From Gemmatimonadales bacterium (lineage in GTDB: Bacteria; Gemmatimonadota; Gemmatimonadetes; Palauibacterales; Palauibacteraceae): a DNA stretch of 5,106 nt. The stretch lies in NCBI GenBank assembly GCA_030608825.1, contig JAUWDL010000131.1, forward strand, positions 1 to 5,106, read 5' to 3'. Made by a program: the position numbers and the translations under genes. A model generated the notes under the pieces. That model was not told the origin of the DNA and made no database searches. It was given only the letters and a program-made list of their open reading frames with translations. This document shows positions 1 through 5,106 of the stretch, one piece after another (position 1 is the first letter of the stretch; each line of letters begins with the position of its first letter).

Positions 1-1085
1 TACGCCCATCCGGTGTGCTTTCCCTCCGGAGCCCGCGTCCGGTCGAAGAGGCTCTGCTGGGCGAGCAGGACGAACGGCCGCTCCGGGACACGACCCTCCC
101 AGGCGTCGCGCTCCGCCTCGGCGATCTCGTCGAACGTTCCCCCGACGTGGACGGTGCCGGCCCGGCTGCAGTCGGCCGCCGTCCACGGGATGGGGTCGCT
201 CAATGCCCAGTCCAGCTTGAAGACGCCCGGCCCGTACCGATAGCGGGAGAGGCGCCTCCGATAGAGCAGAGGGAGCTCGTCCCCCGCAATCTCCAGGAGC
301 TGCCGGGGGGTAACCGAGAGGAGCTTGATGGCTCCCTCCGGCAGGTCCTCGAGAGCCCCGACCGGTCGCTCCGTGACGATCTCGCCTCCCAGCGAACGCA
401 GCACGGAGATGAGGCCGTCGGCCAGTCGCTGGGATCCTCCCTGCGGAAACGGCCAGCCGACGACGTGCCCCAGGGTGGCGAGCACGAGCCCGATAGCGCT
501 GCTCGGGCGCATCTCCAGCGGGATCACGGAGTGTCCGGCCAGGCCGGCGAACAGGGCTCGGGCCCGGACTCCCTCGAATGAGGCTGCCAGGCTGCGGGCG
601 GATCGAAGTCCGAGGAGCCCGAACCGCGAGAAGCGGACGGGGTGCCGGGGCATGCCCATCGGGGCCAGCAGGTCGGCGGCCAGATCGTCCCATCGGTCGA
701 CGAGCGGCCCGAGGAGGCGTCGGTAGGTCTCTCCATCTTTGCCGAGCGCCGTCGCGGTCTCCAAGAGTGATCGCTCCAGCACGATCGCCGAGCCATCATC
801 CAGCGGATGGGCGAGCGGCGCCTCAGGCTGCGTCCAGCGGACGCCGTGCGCTTCCAGATCCAGGCCGCGGAAGAACGGCGACGCGAAGCCCAGAGGGTGG
901 ATCGCCGAGCAGACATCGTGATGAAAGCCGGGGAGGGTCAACTCCGCGGTGCGCATCCCGCCTCCCGGCGTGTCGCTGGCCTCGTACAACGTCACGTCGC
1001 GACCCGCCTGAGAAAGCACGATCGCGGCGGCCAGGCCGTTGGGCCCGGAGCCCACGACGACCGCATCTCGTGGAGATGTGCTCAT
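1..1085 (-). CDS. FAD-dependent oxidoreductase, phytoene dehydrogenase-like family (C-terminus outside window)
   Basis: This frame stays open from an ATG at 1085-1083 to the left edge, giving 361 residues with no stop. The N-terminus is a dinucleotide-binding Rossmann fold: strand residues 8-11, glycine motif G12-S-G-P-N-G17, and an acidic residue (E35) ending the second strand, as expected for FAD ribose binding. A P-G-G-G-M-R stretch follows at 40-45. The H-D-V-C-S-A-I-H-P-L-G segment at 56-66 and the G-W-P-F-P-Q-G-G-S motif near 206-214 are typical of the NAD(P)/FAD oxidoreductases grouped with phytoene desaturases (COG1233). Relatives are usually about 480-520 residues, so roughly the last quarter, including the C-terminal FAD-contact motif, is missing from view. 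An in-frame TAG lies upstream and no other start codon intervenes, so the ATG is well fixed, although no clear Shine-Dalgarno is seen. The substrate is unknown. The gene is divergent from the sphingolipid operon, so a role in carotenoid or lipid redox chemistry is possible but unproven. Confidence 0.88.
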   Translation of the reverse strand, partial: MSTSPRDAVVVGSGPNGLAAAIVLSQAGRDVTLYEASDTPGGGMRTAELTLPGFHHDVCSAIHPLGFASPFFRGLDLEAHGVRWTQPEAPLAHPLDDGSAIVLERSLLETATALGKDGETYRRLLGPLVDRWDDLAADLLAPMGMPRHPVRFSRFGLLGLRSARSLAASFEGVRARALFAGLAGHSVIPLEMRPSSAIGLVLATLGHVVGWPFPQGGSQRLADGLISVLRSLGGEIVTERPVGALEDLPEGAIKLLSVTPRQLLEIAGDELPLLYRRRLSRYRYGPGVFKLDWALSDPIPWTAADCSRAGTVHVGGTFDEIAEAERDAWEGRVPERPFVLLAQQSLFDRTRAPEGKHTGWA

Positions 1086-1098
1086 CCGATCATCCGAT
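1083..1098. repeat. tandem 8-bp direct repeat across the oxidoreductase start codon
   Basis: The plus strand reads CATCCGAT twice in direct succession (1083-1090 and 1091-1098). The first copy contains the reverse complement of the oxidoreductase ATG, so on the minus strand two ATG triplets lie eight bases apart. The outer one is out of frame and would encode only M-I-G before a TGA that overlaps the real ATG. The repeat could be a regulator half-site pair or simple slippage. The sequence does not say which. Confidence 0.5.
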
Positions 1099-1126
1099 TG
1101 CCCGGATCTCTAGCCCCGGGTAGCTT
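1098..1126 (+). promoter_or_regulatory. candidate sigma-70-type promoter for the sphingolipid operon
   Basis: A TTGCCC hexamer at 1098-1103 (4 of 6 matches to the -35 consensus) is followed after exactly 17 bases by TAGCTT at 1121-1126 (3 of 6 matches to the -10 consensus). A start near 1133 would leave a leader of about 30 bases before the spt ATG, which fits the short divergent intergenic region. The match is weak, and promoter consensus in the host lineage is unknown. This is the best candidate in the gap, not a firm call. Confidence 0.25.
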
Positions 1127-1130
1127 CCCG
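1117..1130. promoter_or_regulatory. imperfect dyad overlapping the candidate -10 element
   Basis: CGGGTAGCTTCCCG has dyad symmetry at 12 of 14 positions, with arms CGGG and CCCG, a central AGCT, and one T/T mismatch pair. It covers the putative -10 hexamer and lies between two divergent genes, a place where an operator could act on either or both. Short GC-rich dyads arise often by chance in this kind of genome, so this is a suggestion only. Confidence 0.2.
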
Positions 1131-1150
1131 TGCTTCGCTTTTGTCATCGG

Positions 1151-1155
1151 AAAGG
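1151..1155 (+). promoter_or_regulatory. ribosome binding site that fixes the spt start
   Basis: AAAGG lies 9 bases upstream of the ATG at 1165. This favours that ATG over the in-frame TTG at 1141, which would add eight residues (M-S-S-E-R-S-H-V), would place this site inside the coding region, and has no purine-rich site before it. Confidence 0.6.
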
Positions 1156-1164
1156 TCACACGTC

Positions 1165-2346
1165 ATGCACGTTTTCGCTAAGTGCGAGAACTTCACCACC
1201 TCCCGAGAGCTCCGCGCGATCGGCCTCTATCCGTATTTTCAGCCGATCGAGGAGTCCTGCGACACGACCGTCGTGATCAACGGCGAGCGGAAGGTGATGG
1301 CGGGGTCCAACAACTACATGGGCCTCACGCACGATCCGCGAATCCTCGAGGCCGCCAGAGAAGCACTCATCCGGTACGGCAGCGGCAACACGGGCAGTCG
1401 CTTCCTCAACGGCAACCTGGACCTCCACGATCAGCTCGAGCACGAGCTGGCCGCCTTCGTCGGAAAGGAAGCGGCACTCGTCTTCTCGACCGGATATCTG
1501 ACCAACCTCGGCACCCTGTCGGCGTTGATCGGCCGGAACGACACGGTCTTCGTGGACAAGCTCGACCACGCCTGCATCCAGGACGGCGCCCGGTTGAGCT
1601 TCGGGCGCGTGCAGCGCTTCAACCACGGCGACTACGAGAAGCTCGGAGCGATGCTGGCCGCCGAGAAGGAGGGACGGGGCAAGCTCATCGCCGTGGACGG
1701 CGTCTACAGCATGGAGGGGGACCTGGCCGACCTGCCGACGCTCGTCCGCCTGCGGGCGGAGCACGGAGCCGGCCTGATGGTGGACGACGCGCACTCGCTC
1801 GGCGTGGTCGGGCCGGAGGGCAACGGGACGGCGGCTCACTTCGGCCTGACGGACGAGGTGGATCTGATCACCGGCACCTTCTCGAAGTCGTTCGCCTCGA
1901 TCGGTGGGTTCGTGGCCGGAACCGACACGATCTGCGAGTACCTCCGCAACAACGCGCGAGCCCTCATCTTCAGCGCGAGCATGCCTCCCGCGGCTGTTGC
2001 CACGGTGCTCAAGGCTCTGGAGATTATCCGCGAAGAGCCGGAGCGACGCGAGCACCTGTGGAAGAACACCCGGAAGATGATGGAGGGCTTCCGCGCCATC
2101 GGCTTCGAGATCGGGCCGACCGAGACGCCGATCATTCCGGTGCTGGTCGGGCCGATGGAAAAGACCTTCCGGTTCTGGCGGGAGCTCTTCGACGCCGGCG
2201 TGTTCACGAATCCCGTCGTGCCGCCCGCCGTTCCCGAGGGCAGCTGCCGCCTCCGGACGAGCTACATGGCCACACACACCGACGAGCAACTGGACTTCGT
2301 CCTCGAGTGCATCGAGCGGATCGGCAAGAAGCTCCAGGTGGTGTGA
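1165..2346 (+). CDS. spt: serine palmitoyltransferase (PLP-dependent alpha-oxoamine synthase)
   Basis: The 393-residue product is a full-length soluble class II aminotransferase-fold enzyme of the alpha-oxoamine synthase family. Serine palmitoyltransferase condenses L-serine with a long-chain acyl thioester to 3-ketosphinganine, the first step of sphingolipid synthesis. Family hallmarks are visible in order: G-S-N-N-Y-M-G-L near 48-55, T-G-S-R-F-L-N-G-N at 76-84, the cofactor-stacking histidine H135 in L-D-H-A-C, the PLP-contacting D207 and H210 in D-D-A-H, the Schiff-base lysine K241 in T-F-S-K-S-F, and the carboxylate-binding arginine R364 in C-R-L-R-T-S. The N-terminal G-L-Y-P-Y-F-Q-P-I-E segment recalls Bacteroidota-type enzymes. 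No membrane segment is seen, as expected for soluble homodimeric bacterial forms. Glycine C-acetyltransferase and 8-amino-7-oxononanoate synthase are the alternatives from sequence alone. The downstream acyltransferase, reductase and PAP2 genes favour serine palmitoyltransferase, and neither tdh nor bio genes are present. It is the first gene of the operon. Confidence 0.88.
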   Translation: MHVFAKCENFTTSRELRAIGLYPYFQPIEESCDTTVVINGERKVMAGSNNYMGLTHDPRILEAAREALIRYGSGNTGSRFLNGNLDLHDQLEHELAAFVGKEAALVFSTGYLTNLGTLSALIGRNDTVFVDKLDHACIQDGARLSFGRVQRFNHGDYEKLGAMLAAEKEGRGKLIAVDGVYSMEGDLADLPTLVRLRAEHGAGLMVDDAHSLGVVGPEGNGTAAHFGLTDEVDLITGTFSKSFASIGGFVAGTDTICEYLRNNARALIFSASMPPAAVATVLKALEIIREEPERREHLWKNTRKMMEGFRAIGFEIGPTETPIIPVLVGPMEKTFRFWRELFDAGVFTNPVVPPAVPEGSCRLRTSYMATHTDEQLDFVLECIERIGKKLQVV

Positions 2347-2376
2347 GCCGCACCGGCCCCCGCCGACACGCCCGCG

Positions 2377-3540
2377 TTGACCTCCACGACTGACCCGGCC
2401 TCTCAGCCGACGAACGGTGGGATCACCGTCATCCCCGTGTCACCGCGAAGCGATGAGATGGAGGCGTTCATCCGCCTCCCGTGGTCGATCTACGAGGGCG
2501 ACGCCGTCTGGGTGCCACCGCTTCTGCGAGACATGCGAGTGATGATGGATCCGAAGCGGCATCCGTTTCACGACCACTCCGAGGTTCAGGCGTTCCTGGC
2601 CCTGAGAGACGGACGTCCGGTGGGCCGCATCGCGGCCATCCACAACCGTCGCCACGTCGAGTTTCACGGAGAGAACACCGGGTTCTTCGGCTTCTACGAG
2701 TGCGCACGCGACGACGCCGCGTCGTCGGCTCTCCTCGAGACGGCGGCAGCCTGGCTCCGCGAGCGGGGGCTGGAGGCAATGCGGGGTCCGGCGAGCTTCT
2801 CCACCAACGAACAGGCCGGCCTGCTCATCGAAGGGTTCGATGATCCGCCGGCGGTGATGATGCCCTACAATCCGCCCTCCTACGCGGAGCAGATGGCGAG
2901 CTACGGTCTCGAGCCCGCCAAGACGCTGGTCGCGTACTTCCTGCACGCCCCTGCACCCCCCGAGTACCTCGTGCGCGCGGCGGGCCTCGTCGAGAGACGC
3001 ACGGGCGTGCGGGTCAGGTTGCTCAGCAAGCGGAACTTCGCCCGGGACCTGAAGATCATCCGTGACCTCTACAACTCCGCCTGGGAGCGTAACTGGGGCT
3101 TCGTCCCCATGACCGAGGCCGAGATCGATCACATGGCGAAGGAGCTGAAGCCCGTCGTAGATCCGAGGCTGACGCTCATCGCCGAGGATGCCGAGAATCG
3201 GCCGGTCGGGTTCGCCCTTGCCCTCCCGGACTTCAATCAGGTGCTGAAGCACTTGAACGGGCGGCTCTTCCCGTTCGGGGTGTTGAGGGCGTTGTGGCTC
3301 CGGCGAAAGATCGACCGGCTGCGCGTGCTCACCCTGGGCGTGCGTCCCGAGTACAGGGGGAAGGGGCTGGATGCCCTCTTCTACCTGGGCATCTTCAGAG
3401 GCGGGAACTCGCAGGGGATTCTGCAGGGCGAGTTCTCCTGGGTGCTCGAGGACAACGACTCGATACGCAGGCCCCTGGAGAGGATGGGTGCGCACGTGTA
3501 CAAGCGGTACCGTCTTTACGAGACGTCGCTGCGACCGTGA
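2377..3540 (+). CDS. cerS: GNAT-fold N-acyltransferase, probable bacterial ceramide synthase
   Basis: The 387-residue product probably transfers a fatty acyl chain to the amino group of 3-ketosphinganine, as the GNAT-related ceramide synthase of Caulobacter does. The C-terminal half is a recognisable GNAT domain: substrate-side helices from about 207, strand 4 around V277-G-F-A, the acyl-donor pyrophosphate loop R327-G-K-G330 after G-V-R-P-E-Y, and the closing N360 plus Y375-K-R-Y-R-L-Y381 segment. The N-terminal half (V-G-R-I-A-A at 82-87, F-F-G-F-Y-E-C at 103-109, a helix to about 130, conserved M-M-P-Y-N-P-P at 161-167) resembles a second, degenerate GNAT fold without the loop. The TTG at 2377 is the first possible start after the upstream stop and keeps the I-T-V-I-P-V strand. 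GTG 2437 and ATG 2458 are shorter options, and none has a good Shine-Dalgarno, so coupling to spt termination is likely. The fold is secure. The ceramide synthase role rests on family resemblance and on sitting between spt and a reductase. Automatic annotation may call it only a hypothetical protein or N-acetyltransferase. Confidence 0.78.
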   Translation: MTSTTDPASQPTNGGITVIPVSPRSDEMEAFIRLPWSIYEGDAVWVPPLLRDMRVMMDPKRHPFHDHSEVQAFLALRDGRPVGRIAAIHNRRHVEFHGENTGFFGFYECARDDAASSALLETAAAWLRERGLEAMRGPASFSTNEQAGLLIEGFDDPPAVMMPYNPPSYAEQMASYGLEPAKTLVAYFLHAPAPPEYLVRAAGLVERRTGVRVRLLSKRNFARDLKIIRDLYNSAWERNWGFVPMTEAEIDHMAKELKPVVDPRLTLIAEDAENRPVGFALALPDFNQVLKHLNGRLFPFGVLRALWLRRKIDRLRVLTLGVRPEYRGKGLDALFYLGIFRGGNSQGILQGEFSWVLEDNDSIRRPLERMGAHVYKRYRLYETSLRP

Positions 3541-4493
3541 GCCCACGCAAGACTCTGGTAACCGGCGCCACCGGCTTTCTGGGCAGCCACGTGGCCGCCG
3601 CGTGGCTGGAGGCCGGCCACGACGTGCGCTACACGCGGCGTGCGACCAGCGACACGCGCTGGCTGGAGGGCCTGGACGTCGAGTCGGTTGAGTGGGATGT
3701 GCGGGACACCGAAGGCTTGAAGAGGGCGCTGCGGGACATCGACACGGTGGTGCACGTCGCCGGCGTGACCCGCGCTCCCAAGATACCCGACTACTTCCAG
3801 GTGAACGCCACCGGCTCGGCCCGCATCGCCGAGGCGGCGGTGAAGGCGGGCGTCTCGCGCTTCGTCCTGGTCAGCAGCCTCGCCGCCCGCGGACCGGACG
3901 GAGGGGACGGTCCGGTGAGTGCCTACGGAGAGAGCAAGCGACGGGGCGAAGAGCTCGTCCGGCTCTTCGAGGAGAAGATGGAGATCGTGGTTCTCCGACC
4001 CGGAGGGATCTACGGGCCCCGAGACTCCGATCTCTTCCCCCTCTTCGAGATGGCCGGCAAGGGCTGGCTGGTAGCGCCCGCCGGCAGCCCTCCGCTGCAG
4101 CCGGTGTACGTGAGCGACGTCGCGCGACTGACGGTGGCGGCGGGTACGGGAGAGTATGCCGGACTCGGCCCGTATCCCGTGGCCGAGGAGGGCGAGTATC
4201 GCTGGCGGGAGGTTCGCGAGGGGCTGGCGTCCGCGCTCAACCGGCGCGTCCGTATGGTTTGGCTTCCGAAGACCGTCTTCATCTCGGCCGGGGTGATCGC
4301 CGAGACCGCGGCCCGGCTGACCCGGCAGGACCCTCGGCTGGACCGGAGGAACGCCGTCGACCTGAGCCGGCACGGCTGGACGTGTGACACGACGGCGACG
4401 CGGGATGCCTTCGCCTGGCAGGCGGAGGTTCGTCTTCCGGAAGGTTTGGCCCTGACGGCGGAGTGGTACCGGCGCGTCGGATGGCTGGAGTAA
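3537..4493 (+). CDS. cerR: extended-SDR/epimerase-family reductase, probable 3-ketoceramide reductase
   Basis: The start is GTG at 3537, inside the stop of the upstream gene (GTGA, 4-base overlap), giving 318 residues. The N-terminus is a Rossmann fold with T9-G-A-T-G-F-L-G16. The arginine-rich Y-T-R-R segment after the second strand suggests NADP(H) preference (inference). D-V-R-D, the H-V-A-G-V-T strand and S113/S114 follow. The catalytic Y130-x-x-x-K134 pair sits in S-A-Y-G-E-S-K, and the family motif R-P-G-G-I-Y-G-P comes next. Length and motifs fit the extended short-chain dehydrogenase / NAD-dependent epimerase-dehydratase family. In Caulobacter a member of this family, CerR, reduces the ketone of 3-ketoceramide to dihydroceramide. 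Placement directly after spt and the acyltransferase supports that role here. A sugar-nucleotide epimerase or 3-beta-hydroxysteroid-type dehydrogenase is the alternative from family alone. No membrane segment is evident. Confidence 0.8.
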   Translation: MSPRKTLVTGATGFLGSHVAAAWLEAGHDVRYTRRATSDTRWLEGLDVESVEWDVRDTEGLKRALRDIDTVVHVAGVTRAPKIPDYFQVNATGSARIAEAAVKAGVSRFVLVSSLAARGPDGGDGPVSAYGESKRRGEELVRLFEEKMEIVVLRPGGIYGPRDSDLFPLFEMAGKGWLVAPAGSPPLQPVYVSDVARLTVAAGTGEYAGLGPYPVAEEGEYRWREVREGLASALNRRVRMVWLPKTVFISAGVIAETAARLTRQDPRLDRRNAVDLSRHGWTCDTTATRDAFAWQAEVRLPEGLALTAEWYRRVGWLE

Positions 4494-4498
4494 TGGAG
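4487..4498 (+). promoter_or_regulatory. overlapping GGAG sites at the cerR / PAP2 junction
   Basis: Two GGAG tetramers lie at 4487-4490 and 4495-4498. The first is only 2 bases from the ATG at 4493 and is too close to serve it well. The second is 9 bases from an in-frame GTG at 4508, a good spacing. A further in-frame ATG lies at 4481. The real start of the PAP2 gene is therefore 4481, 4493 or 4508. The TAATG overlap, which suits termination-reinitiation, is why 4493 is used here. Confidence 0.4.
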
Positions 4499-5106
4499 CG
4501 CGACACGGTGAGCGACGGCCGCAGCCCCACGGGCCTGCTGGCGATCGATCGGGTGGCGATCGCTTATGCGGGGGTGACCGGTGCGCTGTCGTTGGCCGGC
4601 GGCCTCAAAGGGGCGGCGTTCGCCGCCCTACACGTCTTCGTGATCTTCTTGATCGTCAGGATGTCGCGACGGCCACTTCCCCGCGGGCAAGTGGCCACCT
4701 TCTTCAGACTGCTCTATCCGGTGATCGCGACGCCTCTCCTCTACCACGAGCTCTCGTACCTGAACCAGTTCGTGGTCACGGGCTTCTTCGATCCGATCGT
4801 GCAGAGATGGGAAGTGGCCGTCTTCGGATCGCAGATCAGCCAGGAGGTCGCCGGATGGTTCCCGGCGCTCTGGCTCTCCGAGTTCATGACGGTCGGATAT
4901 CTGACGTACTATTTCGTGATCCCGCTGCTGGCCATCGGGGCTTGGGCATCCGGCGGAAGGGCCGGATTCCACCGACTCGGGGTTACGGTCGCACTGGCGT
5001 TCGCCGTCTGCTACACATGGTTTATCCTGTTCCCCGTGATGGGCCCGCGCTACTGGTACGGAGCGCTCGAGGGCGCGCTGTCGGAGGGAAGCATCTACCA
5101 GTTCAC
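4493..5106 (+). CDS. PAP2-superfamily membrane protein, inositol-phosphorylceramide synthase-like (C-terminus outside window)
   Basis: The visible 204 residues form a multispanning membrane protein, open to the right edge. Hydrophobic segments lie near 15-35, 41-57, 70-83, 126-150 and 162-183. Between them are features typical of the PAP2 branch containing AUR1-like inositol-phosphorylceramide synthases: F-F-D at 98-100 followed by W106-E and F111-G-S-Q, a S-E-F...G-Y-L-T-Y-Y helix at 129-140, and F-P-V-M-G-P-R-Y-W at 180-188. The catalytic histidines of this family normally come later (a P-S-x-H segment and a final H...D) and fall outside the window, so activity cannot be judged. The stop of cerR overlaps the ATG by one base. 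As last visible gene of a ceramide operon it probably acts at the membrane, transferring a phospho-headgroup to ceramide or removing phosphate from a lipid intermediate. Which of these is not determined. Confidence 0.75.
   Translation, partial: MERDTVSDGRSPTGLLAIDRVAIAYAGVTGALSLAGGLKGAAFAALHVFVIFLIVRMSRRPLPRGQVATFFRLLYPVIATPLLYHELSYLNQFVVTGFFDPIVQRWEVAVFGSQISQEVAGWFPALWLSEFMTVGYLTYYFVIPLLAIGAWASGGRAGFHRLGVTVALAFAVCYTWFILFPVMGPRYWYGALEGALSEGSIYQF
4611..4628. repeat. perfect 18-base GC-rich inverted repeat inside the PAP2 gene
   Basis: GGGCGGCG at 4611-4618 and CGCCGCCC at 4621-4628 are exact complements around TT, so the mRNA can form a 7-8 bp G/C stem about 120 bases into the coding region. 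It encodes the start of a hydrophobic segment (G-A-A-F-A-A). No U-run follows, so it is not a terminator by the usual criteria. It may modulate translation or simply reflect alanine/glycine codon use. Confidence 0.4.

Noticed and set aside
15..581. 188-codon and other plus-strand frames in the first 1.1 kb
   Set aside because: The minus-strand frame gives a continuous oxidoreductase with a clear FAD motif. The plus-strand readings are its shadows.
1083..1093. Minimal leader peptide M-I-G on the minus strand overlapping the oxidoreductase ATG
   Set aside because: It arises automatically from the tandem 8-bp repeat. There is no ribosome binding site for it and no attenuator structure.
1119..1147. 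Minus-strand promoter for the oxidoreductase from an ATGACA hexamer (1147-1142)
   Set aside because: The hexamer matches the -35 consensus at 5 of 6 positions, but the sequence 16-19 bases further on has no acceptable -10 element.
1156..2289. Long open frame (377 codons) on the minus strand opposite spt
   Set aside because: It lies antiparallel over a gene with complete active-site motifs. Its composition (rich in E, V, R, H, L with no recognisable motif) is what the reverse complement of a GC-rich coding frame gives.
2347..2376. Terminator or promoter between spt and cerS
   Set aside because: The 30-base gap is C-rich, has no stem followed by a T-run and no promoter-like hexamer pair.
1182..2393. 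403-codon plus-strand frame overlapping spt
   Set aside because: It is a frame-shifted reading of spt with arginine-, glycine- and proline-rich low-complexity composition and no family motif.
3294..3536. Upstream extension of the cerR frame by 81 codons
   Set aside because: The extension lies wholly within the 3' end of cerS. The Rossmann motif begins ten residues after the GTG at 3537, exactly where the family normally starts.
2440..3546. Long open frame (368 codons) on the minus strand opposite cerS
   Set aside because: Same kind of GC-driven shadow. The plus frame carries the GNAT motifs and fits the operon spacing.

Overview
The window is GC-rich, about two thirds G+C by eye, with tightly packed genes and non-ATG starts at internal operon junctions. 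This points to a high-GC, probably Gram-negative, bacterium. The serine palmitoyltransferase-like protein reads closest, from memory, to Bacteroidota-type and related bacterial enzymes. The base composition would fit Gemmatimonadota, Acidobacteriota, Myxococcota or similar environmental groups. The sequence alone does not fix the phylum.

Layout: on the minus strand, positions 1-1085 hold the N-terminal 361 residues of a FAD-dependent oxidoreductase of the phytoene-dehydrogenase-like family, whose C-terminus runs off the left edge. A 79-base divergent intergenic region follows, holding a tandem 8-bp repeat, a weak candidate promoter and an imperfect dyad. From 1165 to the right edge, four plus-strand genes are packed head to tail: a serine palmitoyltransferase (spt), a GNAT-fold N-acyltransferase that fits bacterial ceramide synthase (cerS), an extended-SDR/NAD-dependent-epimerase-like reductase that fits 3-ketoceramide reductase (cerR), and a multispanning PAP2-superfamily membrane protein cut by the right edge. 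The junctions are a 30-base gap, a 4-base GTGA overlap and a 1-base TAATG overlap, so this is very likely one translationally coupled operon.

Read together, the operon is a compact bacterial sphingolipid pathway with gene order matching reaction order. Spt would condense L-serine with a fatty acyl thioester to 3-ketosphinganine. CerS would N-acylate that to 3-ketoceramide. CerR would reduce the ketone to dihydroceramide. The PAP2 protein, related to inositol-phosphorylceramide synthases and lipid phosphatases, would add or process a phospho-headgroup at the membrane. In Caulobacter the acylation-before-reduction route with Spt, CerS and CerR is established. Its use here, and the headgroup step in particular, is inference from family membership and gene order. 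The divergent oxidoreductase may or may not belong to the same pathway. No RNA gene, mobile element, CRISPR array or clear rho-independent terminator is visible.
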